Source: Acetobacteraceae bacterium | GTDB taxonomy: Bacteria; Pseudomonadota; Alphaproteobacteria; Acetobacterales; Acetobacteraceae | DNA length: 24,234 nt | Direction: 5' to 3' | Assembly (NCBI GenBank): GCA_003506895.1 | Contig: DNXO01000094.1 | Location: 69,290 to 93,523 of the forward strand | Part shown: positions 1-6,059 of the stretch, piece by piece | Layout of the letters: every line of letters starts with the position of its first letter | Numbering within the stretch: position 1 is the first letter of the stretch | Position numbers and translations under genes: made by a program | Notes under the pieces: generated by a model | Told to the model about the DNA's origin: nothing | What the model saw: the letters and a program-made list of their open reading frames with translations, nothing else | Databases searched by the model: none

Positions 1-512
1 CGATCAACTTCGGCATCATCTACGGTATTTCGGGATTCGGTCTGGCTCGGCAGTTGGGGATTTCTCCGGGCGAGGCGAAGGGATACATCGATCGTTACTT
101 TGAGCGTTATCCTGGAATCCGCACGTATATGGAGCGGACGAAGGACGAGGCGCGGATCAAGGGGTATGTGGTGTCGCCGTTCGGGCGGCGCTGCTGGGTG
201 CCAGGGATCGCGGACAAGAACGGTGCCAGGCGTGCCTATGCGGAGCGGCAGGCGATCAATGCGCCGTTGCAGGGCGGGGCGGCGGACATCATCAAGCGGG
301 CGATGGTCCGGTTGCCGGCCGTGCTGAAGGCAGAGGGGCTGAGGTCCCGGATGTTGTTGCAGGTACACGACGAATTGTTGTTCGAGGCACCGGTTCAGGA
401 GGCGGAGACGCTGGCTGGCGTGGTTCGGCGGGTGATGGAGAGCGCGGCGGTGCTGTCGGTGCCGTTGGTGGTGGAGACCGGGATCGGCAAGACCTGGGCG
501 GAGGCGCATTAG
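1..512 (+). CDS. polA: DNA polymerase I, C-terminal part (5' truncated by window edge)
   Basis: The open frame runs in from the left edge (codons begin at base 3) and ends at TAG 510-512, giving about 169 residues of the polymerase domain. It starts inside the O-helix motif B (NFGIIYGIS), continues through the thumb-facing FGRRCWVPG segment and the QAPLQG-like NAPLQGGAADIIKRAM stretch, and contains motif C VHDELLFE, whose His-Asp-Glu holds the catalytic Asp. The ending (VVETGIGKTWAEAH) is the usual PolA C-terminus. The enzyme fills gaps in repair and removes Okazaki primers in the cytoplasm. The 5'-nuclease and 3'-5' exonuclease domains lie outside the window, so their state cannot be judged. 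Confidence 0.97.
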   Translation, partial: INFGIIYGISGFGLARQLGISPGEAKGYIDRYFERYPGIRTYMERTKDEARIKGYVVSPFGRRCWVPGIADKNGARRAYAERQAINAPLQGGAADIIKRAMVRLPAVLKAEGLRSRMLLQVHDELLFEAPVQEAETLAGVVRRVMESAAVLSVPLVVETGIGKTWAEAH

Positions 513-590
513 TTTCTGCGCCGGACCCATTGCGTGGCCCGGTGTCATCGCGCGGTGGCGTGGCGATTTGATCCGGGCTGGTTCTTTGGA

Positions 591-842
591 TTAGATTGCC
601 GCGTCGCTATCGCTGCTCGCAATGACAGTTGTTGCAAGGGCGTGCTTTAGCGCAATGATCCGAAGGGATGATGCCAGAGGACGGTCCGGGCCGCGGTCGG
701 TGTCGGCTTCGGCCACCAGTGCGGCGAGGCTTTGTCCCCTCGCCTGAGCCATTTGTAGAAGGACGGCCCAGAATTCTTCCTCCAGGGCCACGCTGGTGCG
801 GTGGCCGGCCAGGGTGAAGCTGCGTTTGATCAGGCCGTTCAT
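591..842 (-). CDS. Ribbon-helix-helix domain protein, 83 aa
   Basis: The start ATG is at 840-842 and the stop TAA at 591-593. The N-terminal part (KRSFTLAGHRTSVALEEEFW, then LLQMAQARGQSLAALVAEAD) matches the common alphaproteobacterial RHH_4-type protein, in which a short beta strand with KRS..I/LAGHRTSVSLE is followed by two helices. Such proteins are presumed DNA-binding dimers, but targets are not known. Residues 73-83 (V to I before the stop) coincide exactly with a repeat element at 594-626, so the natural C-terminus seems to have been replaced by repeat-encoded residues. It is a single gene lying tail to tail with polA. Function beyond probable DNA binding cannot be stated. Confidence 0.8.
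   Translation of the reverse strand: MNGLIKRSFTLAGHRTSVALEEEFWAVLLQMAQARGQSLAALVAEADTDRGPDRPLASSLRIIALKHALATTVIASSDSDAAI
594..626. repeat. REP-like intergenic repeat (ATTGC...GCAAT type)
   Basis: The sequence opens with GATTGCC and closes with GCAATGAC, giving a 5-bp terminal inverted repeat (ATTGC 595-599, GCAAT 619-623) around a GC-rich core. It resembles the ATTGCGAGC...GACGCGGCAATC repeats scattered between genes in many alphaproteobacteria (recognised from memory). It overlaps the last 11 codons of the ribbon-helix-helix gene. Only one copy was seen in this window. Confidence 0.5.
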
Positions 843-929
843 GGGTGTGGCCGAATGCGGTTATCGGTCGTTGGCGTCGGGTCGTAGGGATTGGGAGGTC
901 GCGACCCACCGCTTGTGGTTTCGATGAAG

Positions 930-961
930 GCGTGGATGGCGGGCCTGCGCCCGTCATGACG
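930..961. repeat. REP-like palindromic element, copy 1
   Basis: A 32-bp element starting GCGTGGATGG and ending CATGACG has a GC-rich inverted core (GCGGGC against GCCCGT). A second copy at 4807-4838 matches it at 27 of 32 positions. Read on the other strand it has the form CGTCATG...CCATCCACGC, like the well-known alphaproteobacterial intergenic palindromes. It lies in the 229-bp gap (843-1071) upstream of the operon beginning at 1072; nothing else clear was seen in that gap. Confidence 0.6.
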
Positions 962-1071
962 ATCAAGTGTGTCTGCTCGACGTGCCGTTATCACCTGTTG
1001 ACCCCCTGTAACTTGCGCCTGACCGCGACCTCTCCCACAGTGCCACAAAACAACGGGGAAATCGTCACGTC

Positions 1072-1386
1072 ATGGCTGCCTATCTTGTCGTTCGCGCCGT
1101 TGTCGCCGATCCGGCAGACCGAGCGCCCTTCGACCTTTGGTATCGGACGGAGCATCTGCCGGACGCGGTGAAGGCGTTCAAGGCGCAGTCGGGGATGCGT
1201 GGGTGGAGCACGCTCGATCCCTCGGTCCACACCGCTTACTACCGCTTCAACACCCTGGCCGAGGTCGAGGCCATCAGTTCCAGCCCGGCCATCGCGGCGC
1301 TGATCGCCGAGTTTGACCGCGTCTGGGGCACGCGCGTCATACGCACCCGCGACATTCTTCCCATCGCCGACGAATTGAAAGGATGA
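1072..1386 (+). CDS. Small EthD-like / dimeric alpha-beta barrel protein, 104 aa
   Basis: The ATG at 1072 opens a 104-residue frame ending in TGA at 1384-1386; the upstream ribosome site is weak (GGGGAAA about 11 bases before). The N-terminal beta strand (YLVVRAVVADPADR) followed by FDLWYRTEHLPDAVKAF is the W..EHLP pattern of the EthD and ferredoxin-like dimeric alpha-beta barrel proteins. The later FDRVWGTRVIRTRDIL segment fits the last strand. Members are often small accessory enzymes or binding proteins of catabolic operons. It is the first gene of an operon: the esterase starts 3 bases after its stop, and a dehydrogenase follows. The substrate is unknown, and the fold call rests on pattern only. 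Confidence 0.75.
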   Translation: MAAYLVVRAVVADPADRAPFDLWYRTEHLPDAVKAFKAQSGMRGWSTLDPSVHTAYYRFNTLAEVEAISSSPAIAALIAEFDRVWGTRVIRTRDILPIADELKG

Positions 1387-1389
1387 CCC

Positions 1390-2280
1390 ATGGCTGACGC
1401 TGAAATCGCTAAACTGCGCGCGATTATTGCCTCGCGCCCGCGCGCGGCCGAGATCGCGCAGATGCGGATTGATTCCGACGCCCGCGGCAAGGCGTTTGGG
1501 CTGCCCGCTGATGTGACTGTGGAGCCGGTTTCCGCCCATGGGGTGCCGGCGGAGTGGACCTGGACGCCCGGGGCCGATTCCAGCAAGGCGATCCTGTATT
1601 TGCATGGTGGCGGCTATGTCATCTGCTCCTTGGACAGCCACCGGCATTTGGTTGCGGAGGCGGGCCGAGCGGCGGGGGCGCGGACGCTGGCGATCGATTA
1701 CCGGTTGGCGCCGGAACATCCGTTTCCGGCGCCGGTGGAGGACACCGTCGCGGCCTATCGGTATCTGCTGGATAGCGGCCTGAAACCGGGCGGCATCGCG
1801 CTGGCGGGTGACAGCGCGGGCGGCGGGCTGGTGGTGGGCGCGCTGTTGGCGATCCGTGATGCGGGGTTACCACTGCCGGCGTGCGGATGGTGCATCTCAC
1901 CGTGGGTGGACATGGAGGCGACGGGGCAATCGTTCACCGATCGGGCGGAAACTGACCCGACGGTGCAGCGCGCGACCATCCAGATGATGGCGGAGATGTA
2001 TCTGGGCGGCGCCGACCCGAAGCATCCGCACGCCTCGCCGATCCATGGTGACCTGCGTGGGCTTCCGCCGCTGCTGATCCAGGTGGGATCGGCGGAGACG
2101 CTGCTTGACGATTCCACTTTGCTCGCCAGGAAGGCCGGCATCGCCGACGTCCCGGTGGAGCTACAAATCTGGCCCGAAATGATCCATATCTGGCACATCT
2201 TCTTTCCGATGCTGTCGGCTGGGCGGCGAGCCATCGCCTCGGGCGGGTCGTTTGTTCGCAATGCACTGAAGGGGGAATGA
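1390..2280 (+). CDS. HSL-family alpha/beta hydrolase (esterase/lipase), 296 aa
   Basis: A cytoplasmic carboxylester hydrolase of the hormone-sensitive lipase (family IV) type. It carries the oxyanion motif HGGGYV (residues 72-77), the family stretch DYRLAPEHPFPAP (103-115) and the nucleophile elbow GDSAGG (140-145, Ser142). The catalytic His is probably His266 in WPEMIHIW. The acid position usually reads D-x-L-x-D; here it is SAETLLDDS, so Glu236 stands where Asp is usual. There is no signal peptide. The start ATG follows AAAGGATGACCC, which supplies a ribosome site. Its last codons overlap the next gene in an ATGA arrangement (2277-2280), so translation is probably coupled. Natural substrate unknown; small acyl esters or lactones are likely. 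Confidence 0.93.
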   Translation: MADAEIAKLRAIIASRPRAAEIAQMRIDSDARGKAFGLPADVTVEPVSAHGVPAEWTWTPGADSSKAILYLHGGGYVICSLDSHRHLVAEAGRAAGARTLAIDYRLAPEHPFPAPVEDTVAAYRYLLDSGLKPGGIALAGDSAGGGLVVGALLAIRDAGLPLPACGWCISPWVDMEATGQSFTDRAETDPTVQRATIQMMAEMYLGGADPKHPHASPIHGDLRGLPPLLIQVGSAETLLDDSTLLARKAGIADVPVELQIWPEMIHIWHIFFPMLSAGRRAIASGGSFVRNALKGE

Positions 2281-3197
2281 AATCAATGGACGTTCGTTTC
2301 GATGACAGAGTCGCGATCGTAACCGGAGCCGGGGCTGGGCTGGGGCGGCAGCATGCGCTGCTGCTGGCGTCGCGGGGCGCCAAGGTGGTGGTGAACGATC
2401 CGGGCGGATCGGTGGACGGAACCGGCGGGGCCCATGCCGCGGCGGACAAGGTTGTTGACGAGATCAAGGCTGCTGGCGGGGAGGCGGTTGCGTCCTATGC
2501 CTCGGTTGCCGAGGAAGCGGCGGCGCAGAGTATTATCGATACGGCGATGAATACCTGGGGCCGGCTGGATGCGTTGGTTTGCAACGCCGGGGTGCTGCGC
2601 GACAAGGCGTTCAACAACATGACGATGGCGGACTATGAGTTCGTCAATCAGGTGCATCATTTCGGGACCGCTTACTGCATCAAGGCGGCCTGGCCGATCA
2701 TGCGCAAGCAGGCATATGGCCGGATTGTCGTGACCACGTCTGGATCGGGCACGGTCGGCAATTTCGGGCAGGCCAACTATGGCGCGGCGAAGATGGCGGT
2801 GAACGGGCTGATCAACGTGCTGCGGCATGAAGGGGCGAAGTATAACATCAGGCTGAATGCGATCTCCCCTTCCGCCTATACGCGGATGACGGAATCGCTG
2901 TTGCCGCCGGATATCGCGCCGTGGATGAAGCCGGAACTCGTTTCGCCGGTGGTGGCATGGATGTGCAGCGAGGAATGCGACCAGAACGGCGAGATCATGG
3001 CCGCGACGGCGGGCGGTTTCGCCAGGGTGCAGTATTTCGTGACCGAGGGCGTTCAGTTCGATCCGGCCGAACCGGTGTCGATCGAGATGGTGCGCGACAA
3101 TCTGGGCAAGATCCGCGACCTTTCGACAGCGAAACCGTATTTCGGCATGATGGGCAACGTGGTGGAGAAGCTGCGGGAAATGGGGCGGATTAAGTAG
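2277..3197 (+). CDS. Short-chain dehydrogenase, MFE-2/17-beta-HSD4-like, 306 aa
   Basis: An NAD(P)-dependent oxidoreductase with a Rossmann fold. It has the cofactor motif TGAGAGLG (residues 16-23), the NAG motif (103-105), catalytic Ser155 and the Tyr168-x3-Lys172 pair in NFGQANYGAAK. The long insert VNDPGGSVDGTGG (about 39-51) and the GNFGQANY wording are typical of the 3-hydroxyacyl-CoA dehydrogenase part of multifunctional enzyme 2, so a hydroxyacyl-CoA or steroid-like substrate is plausible. The ATG at 2277 overlaps the esterase stop; a second in-frame ATG at 2286 is an alternative start. The last 8 bases overlap the end of the convergent membrane-protein gene. The exact substrate is not readable. 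Confidence 0.92.
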   Translation: MKSMDVRFDDRVAIVTGAGAGLGRQHALLLASRGAKVVVNDPGGSVDGTGGAHAAADKVVDEIKAAGGEAVASYASVAEEAAAQSIIDTAMNTWGRLDALVCNAGVLRDKAFNNMTMADYEFVNQVHHFGTAYCIKAAWPIMRKQAYGRIVVTTSGSGTVGNFGQANYGAAKMAVNGLINVLRHEGAKYNIRLNAISPSAYTRMTESLLPPDIAPWMKPELVSPVVAWMCSEECDQNGEIMAATAGGFARVQYFVTEGVQFDPAEPVSIEMVRDNLGKIRDLSTAKPYFGMMGNVVEKLREMGRIK

Positions 3198-4218
3198 CGC
3201 CCGATCCCATCGTCCGGAATTTGTCGGACACCGAGGCCAGCCGGTCATCCCAGGTTTGATTGATCGGCTGGTTCTCCGTCAGGGCGTGGAAGCGTACCAT
3301 CATCATGATCAGGAACAGCGGCTTGATGAACGCCGAGCGGATTGTGCCGGCGAGCAGGATGGCGATCAGCACGGTGATGATCCCGCCGGCCTGACGCACG
3401 CCGGCTGGCAGCATGACGGTGATGGCGGCGGCTGGGGCCAGCAGTACCAGCCAGAGCACGACGGTCAGGACTCGTTCGAGGATCACGATCCAGACCGAGG
3501 TGATCAGGATCGGTTTGGCGTTTTGGGCGTAGTAAACCAAGCCCTCGCGGGCGCCGACCCAGGGATTTCCGTCATCGCGGGCCAGGTTGTAGGACAGGAT
3601 GACCTTGTCCAGGTAACGGGTCGCCGCGCGTAGGACGATGGTCAGCAGGCTGGACAGGCTCTCCAGGCCGGGGATCGGGATGAGCTGGTCGATCCAGTCC
3701 AGTGTGCGGTGGAAGCTGTTCAGGATTCCTCGGACGAGCATGTTCATGCCGAACAGGATGTTTACCTCACCGAAACGGTCGAGGACTGTACGCTTGCCAT
3801 AGGACAGCATGGATTCGGTGCCGTTGCCGACCTGGCCTTTGACGATCAGTTCGGTCAGCACGGCGACGTGGCCGCAGGCGAGTAGATGCAGCGCGTATCG
3901 CAGGACTGTGCCCCAAAACCAGCCGATGCCGACGACGCAGAGGACGAACCAGAGAACGCCGAAGGCCTGGGCGATGTGGGTGCCGAGCCAAGCGGCACCT
4001 CCGAATGCGATGATGATCCAGAGGATGCAGGCGACGGTGTAGGCCAGCAGGATACCGAAGCGGGCGAGTGCGTAGGGGAGGGTTTTCATCAGCAGGCCAA
4101 CGGCGGTGGTCAGGCCGTGGTCGCGGACGGTCAGGCCGTAGGTGTGTCGGACTGGCGGCGGTTGGGCGGCTGTCCAGGCGCCAGGGTCAGGCACGAAGCC
4201 GGCGCTTTGGTCGGACAT
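3190..4218 (-). CDS. Polytopic membrane protein of unknown function, 342 aa
   Basis: A Pro-rich cytosolic N-terminus of about 45 residues is followed by strongly hydrophobic stretches near residues 50-76, 84-108, 237-262 and 276-306, with a weaker one around 155-170 and an amphipathic middle part. The segment YLDKVILSYNLARDDGNPWVGAREGLVYYAQN (about 202-232) looks like a conserved loop. I do not recognise the family with confidence; a distant likeness to choline-transporter-like proteins was considered but cannot be supported. It stands alone on the minus strand, converging on and overlapping the SDR gene by 8 bp. The TAA stop is at 3190-3192. It has no obvious partner. Confidence 0.8.
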   Translation of the reverse strand: MSDQSAGFVPDPGAWTAAQPPPVRHTYGLTVRDHGLTTAVGLLMKTLPYALARFGILLAYTVACILWIIIAFGGAAWLGTHIAQAFGVLWFVLCVVGIGWFWGTVLRYALHLLACGHVAVLTELIVKGQVGNGTESMLSYGKRTVLDRFGEVNILFGMNMLVRGILNSFHRTLDWIDQLIPIPGLESLSSLLTIVLRAATRYLDKVILSYNLARDDGNPWVGAREGLVYYAQNAKPILITSVWIVILERVLTVVLWLVLLAPAAAITVMLPAGVRQAGGIITVLIAILLAGTIRSAFIKPLFLIMMMVRFHALTENQPINQTWDDRLASVSDKFRTMGSGAT

Positions 4219-4309
4219 GACGGCACCCCTGTCATTTGGGGGCGATCATTGGGGCGTGTGTTTGGGGAGGCAAATCACGATGTGGTGGTGTGGGAACCGG
4301 TTCGGGACT

Positions 4310-4579
4310 CTACTCAAAGAAGTCCTCATCGACTTTCTTGATGTGAAGAATCTCTTCAATCCGACATCCCATGTTGTAGCGGATCATGAGTCCGGCGAGG
4401 TGTTCGCCGTCGATCAGGACAAGCCGCTTACTGAGGAAATCCGCGGTCTCCTTGGCGGCGGGTGAGAACGTGGAGGTGGTTTCTGCCAGACGATCGACGG
4501 TATCGCCGACGCGGGTTTCGTCGGCTGTCGAAACCATGAGCACTGGGAGCATGAGGGACTGATAATCAGGAACGGCCAT
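4310..4579 (-). pseudogene. Mrr restriction endonuclease remnant, catalytic core deleted in frame (89 aa)
   Basis: The first residues (MAVPDYQSLMLPVL) match the start of the Mrr N-terminal winged-helix domain, as in E. coli Mrr TVPTYDKFIEPVL. The second half (FSPAAKETADF, then LVLIDGEHLAGLMIRYNMG and KKVDEDFFE) matches the extreme C-terminus of Mrr, which reads VLVDGERLVHLMIENEVG and ends DMDYFE. What lies between in a normal protein of about 300 residues, including the whole catalytic domain with its D and QxK motif, is missing. The join falls near the TTS-T/G-F segment, and the frame stays open. It cannot cleave DNA. It is probably decayed; expression as a short binding protein is possible but unproven. 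The region looks less GC-rich than its neighbours. Confidence 0.75.
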
Positions 4580-4729
4580 CCGTCGAATCTAATTGGTGTC
4601 ACGCGCCGGGCCCGGGGGTCCTTGCGACATCGGGTTAATTAATGGTGGCGTACCAATCGAATGCCGGTTCGTTGGCGGACGACCTGGCATTTGAGCTTCG
4701 GGTTTCGCAAGCAAGGCAATCAAGCCCGA

Positions 4730-4767
4730 CACGAAGTCACGCGAAGTGCGCACGAAGTTTCACGAAG
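4730..4767. repeat. Four tandem-like CACGAAG units
   Basis: CACGAAG occurs at 4730-4736, 4751-4757 and 4761-4767, with a variant CACGCGAAG at 4738-4746, separated by 1 to 4 bases. On the other strand this reads as repeated CTTCGTG. It lies in the 270-bp non-coding gap between the Mrr remnant and the enolase-superfamily gene. No gene was found in this gap. Confidence 0.55.
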
Positions 4768-4806
4768 ATTCGATGTGGCCGCTTGTGTGATTGCTCGGGA
4801 GCAAAG

Positions 4807-4838
4807 GCGTGGGTGGCGGACCTTCGCCCGCCGTGACG
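4807..4838. repeat. REP-like palindromic element, copy 2
   Basis: A 32-bp element starting GCGTGGGTGG and ending CGTGACG is 27/32 identical to the copy at 930-961 and in the same orientation, with an inverted GGCGG/CCGCC core. It ends 11 bp beyond the stop of the enolase-superfamily gene, where it could act as a 3' stabilising hairpin, as REP elements do. Confidence 0.6.
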
Positions 4839-4849
4839 GAGGGGCCAAC

Positions 4850-5965
4850 TCAAACCGAATGCTTTCCCGGTTCCCGCACCAGATACTTCCGCAGCACCGC
4901 CATATCCGGGTCGCACCCCAGCCCCGGCCCGGTCGGCACCTTCACCTTGCCGTCCTTCGCCTCCATCAGATCCCCGTACGGACTGGCCTGCAGATCAACG
5001 AACAGCCTTTCAAACGGCGCGTCTGGCGCCAGCGCGGCATTGCAGTGCAGCGACGCCAGATATCCCGCGCCAAAGTAGGCGTTGTGCGGCACCAGGCGAA
5101 CGCCATACGCTTTCGTCAGCGCCGCGATCTCTATCATCGCCGACGGACCGCCGATCTTCGTTACGCTCGGTTGAGCGATATCCTGAGCCCCAGCCTCAAA
5201 TGCCGCTTTGAAATCGTGCAGGCCGGCGGCGTTCTCACCGGCGGCGATGGGGATGCCGCCCTCCAGCCGCACCCTGGCCAGACCGTCGAAATCGCCGGGC
5301 GGCCAGACGGGTTCCTCCAGCCAGGTCAGGTCCAGGTCTTCCAGGTCGCGCGCCATGTCCAGCGCCTGCCAGATGGTCCAGGGGCAGTTCACATCGACCA
5401 TCAGCCTCGGCCCGTCCCCCAGGGCCTTACGGGCGGCGGCGATGTTCGGGGTGACGATCTCGTGCAGTTTCACGTCGCGATAACCGCGAGCGGCGGCGCG
5501 TTCGCACGCAGCGCCGACCTGTGCCGGCTCCCCATATCGCAGCAGACTGGCGTAGCTGGTCATGGTTTCGACCGGCGACCCGCCCAACAGGCGCCATAGC
5601 GGCTGACCCGCGACCTTGCCGGCGATATCCCACAGCGCGATGTCCAGTGCCGACAGGGCGAAGACGTGGGGGCCGTTGCGGCCATACAGATGGAACGTCT
5701 GCGACAGCTTGTGCCGCAGCCCGGCGATATCGCGCGCGTCCTGCCCCAGGATCGCGGGCGCCAACTGGGAGTCCAGCACCGCCAGCGTGCCGGCCGAGGT
5801 GGCATGGCCGAACGCCTCGCCCCAGCCCTCGACGCCCTGGTCGGTGATGATCCGCAGCCAGACGGTGTTCATCGACTGCCAGCTCAGCCCGCCCATTTCC
5901 TTTGGCTGGCCGCCCATGTCGAAGGGCGTTTGGGTCCAGTAGGTTTCGACGCCGGTGATTTTCAT
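4850..5965 (-). CDS. Enolase-superfamily enzyme, mandelate racemase/muconate lactonizing type, 371 aa
   Basis: A cytoplasmic Mg-dependent enzyme that abstracts a proton next to a carboxylate, giving racemisation, dehydration or cycloisomerisation. Likely metal ligands are Asp191 (VDVNCPW), Glu217 (WLEEP) and Glu244 (AAGEN), with a basic residue in the barrel at Lys166 (DVKLHE) and His294 (VPHNAYFG). The usual K-x-K pair is K-x-H here. The ATG at 5965 is chosen because GGAGGAA lies 8 bases upstream and the MKITGVETYWTQTP start is typical; the frame stays open further upstream but that part is not family-like. It is divergent from ggt with a 94-bp shared region. The substrate, probably an acid sugar or similar hydroxy acid, is not determined. 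Confidence 0.92.
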   Translation of the reverse strand: MKITGVETYWTQTPFDMGGQPKEMGGLSWQSMNTVWLRIITDQGVEGWGEAFGHATSAGTLAVLDSQLAPAILGQDARDIAGLRHKLSQTFHLYGRNGPHVFALSALDIALWDIAGKVAGQPLWRLLGGSPVETMTSYASLLRYGEPAQVGAACERAAARGYRDVKLHEIVTPNIAAARKALGDGPRLMVDVNCPWTIWQALDMARDLEDLDLTWLEEPVWPPGDFDGLARVRLEGGIPIAAGENAAGLHDFKAAFEAGAQDIAQPSVTKIGGPSAMIEIAALTKAYGVRLVPHNAYFGAGYLASLHCNAALAPDAPFERLFVDLQASPYGDLMEAKDGKVKVPTGPGLGCDPDMAVLRKYLVREPGKHSV

Positions 5966-6000
5966 GGCGGTGGTTCCTCCGATTGGGCTGGAGTCTGCCC

Positions 6001-6025
6001 CAGGGTGGATTGGAATGCCACCCTG
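6001..6025. promoter_or_regulatory. Perfect 8-bp inverted repeat centred between divergent genes (candidate operator)
   Basis: CAGGGTGG (6001-6008) and CCACCCTG (6018-6025) form a perfect inverted repeat with a 9-base spacer. It lies 35 bp from the ggt ATG and 35 bp from the enolase-gene ATG, almost exactly central in the divergent region. This position and symmetry suit a dimeric repressor or activator site; a transcript hairpin is the alternative. Confidence 0.45.
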
Positions 6026-6059
6026 ACGCAGGATGCTCTCGATATCGGAGGACTCCATC

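Noticed and set aside
845..1171. 108-codon + strand frame before the EthD-like gene
   Set aside because: It spans the palindromic element at 930-961 and overlaps the better-supported gene at 1072; no motif.
2283..3248. 321-codon minus-strand open frame opposite the SDR gene
   Set aside because: His/Arg-rich product typical of the antisense of a GC-rich gene; the SDR has complete motifs.
4294..4303. 10-bp palindrome GAACCGGTTC between the membrane protein and the Mrr remnant
   Set aside because: A short GC-balanced palindrome; its AACCGGTT core also occurs at 19101-19108, and nothing links it to a promoter.
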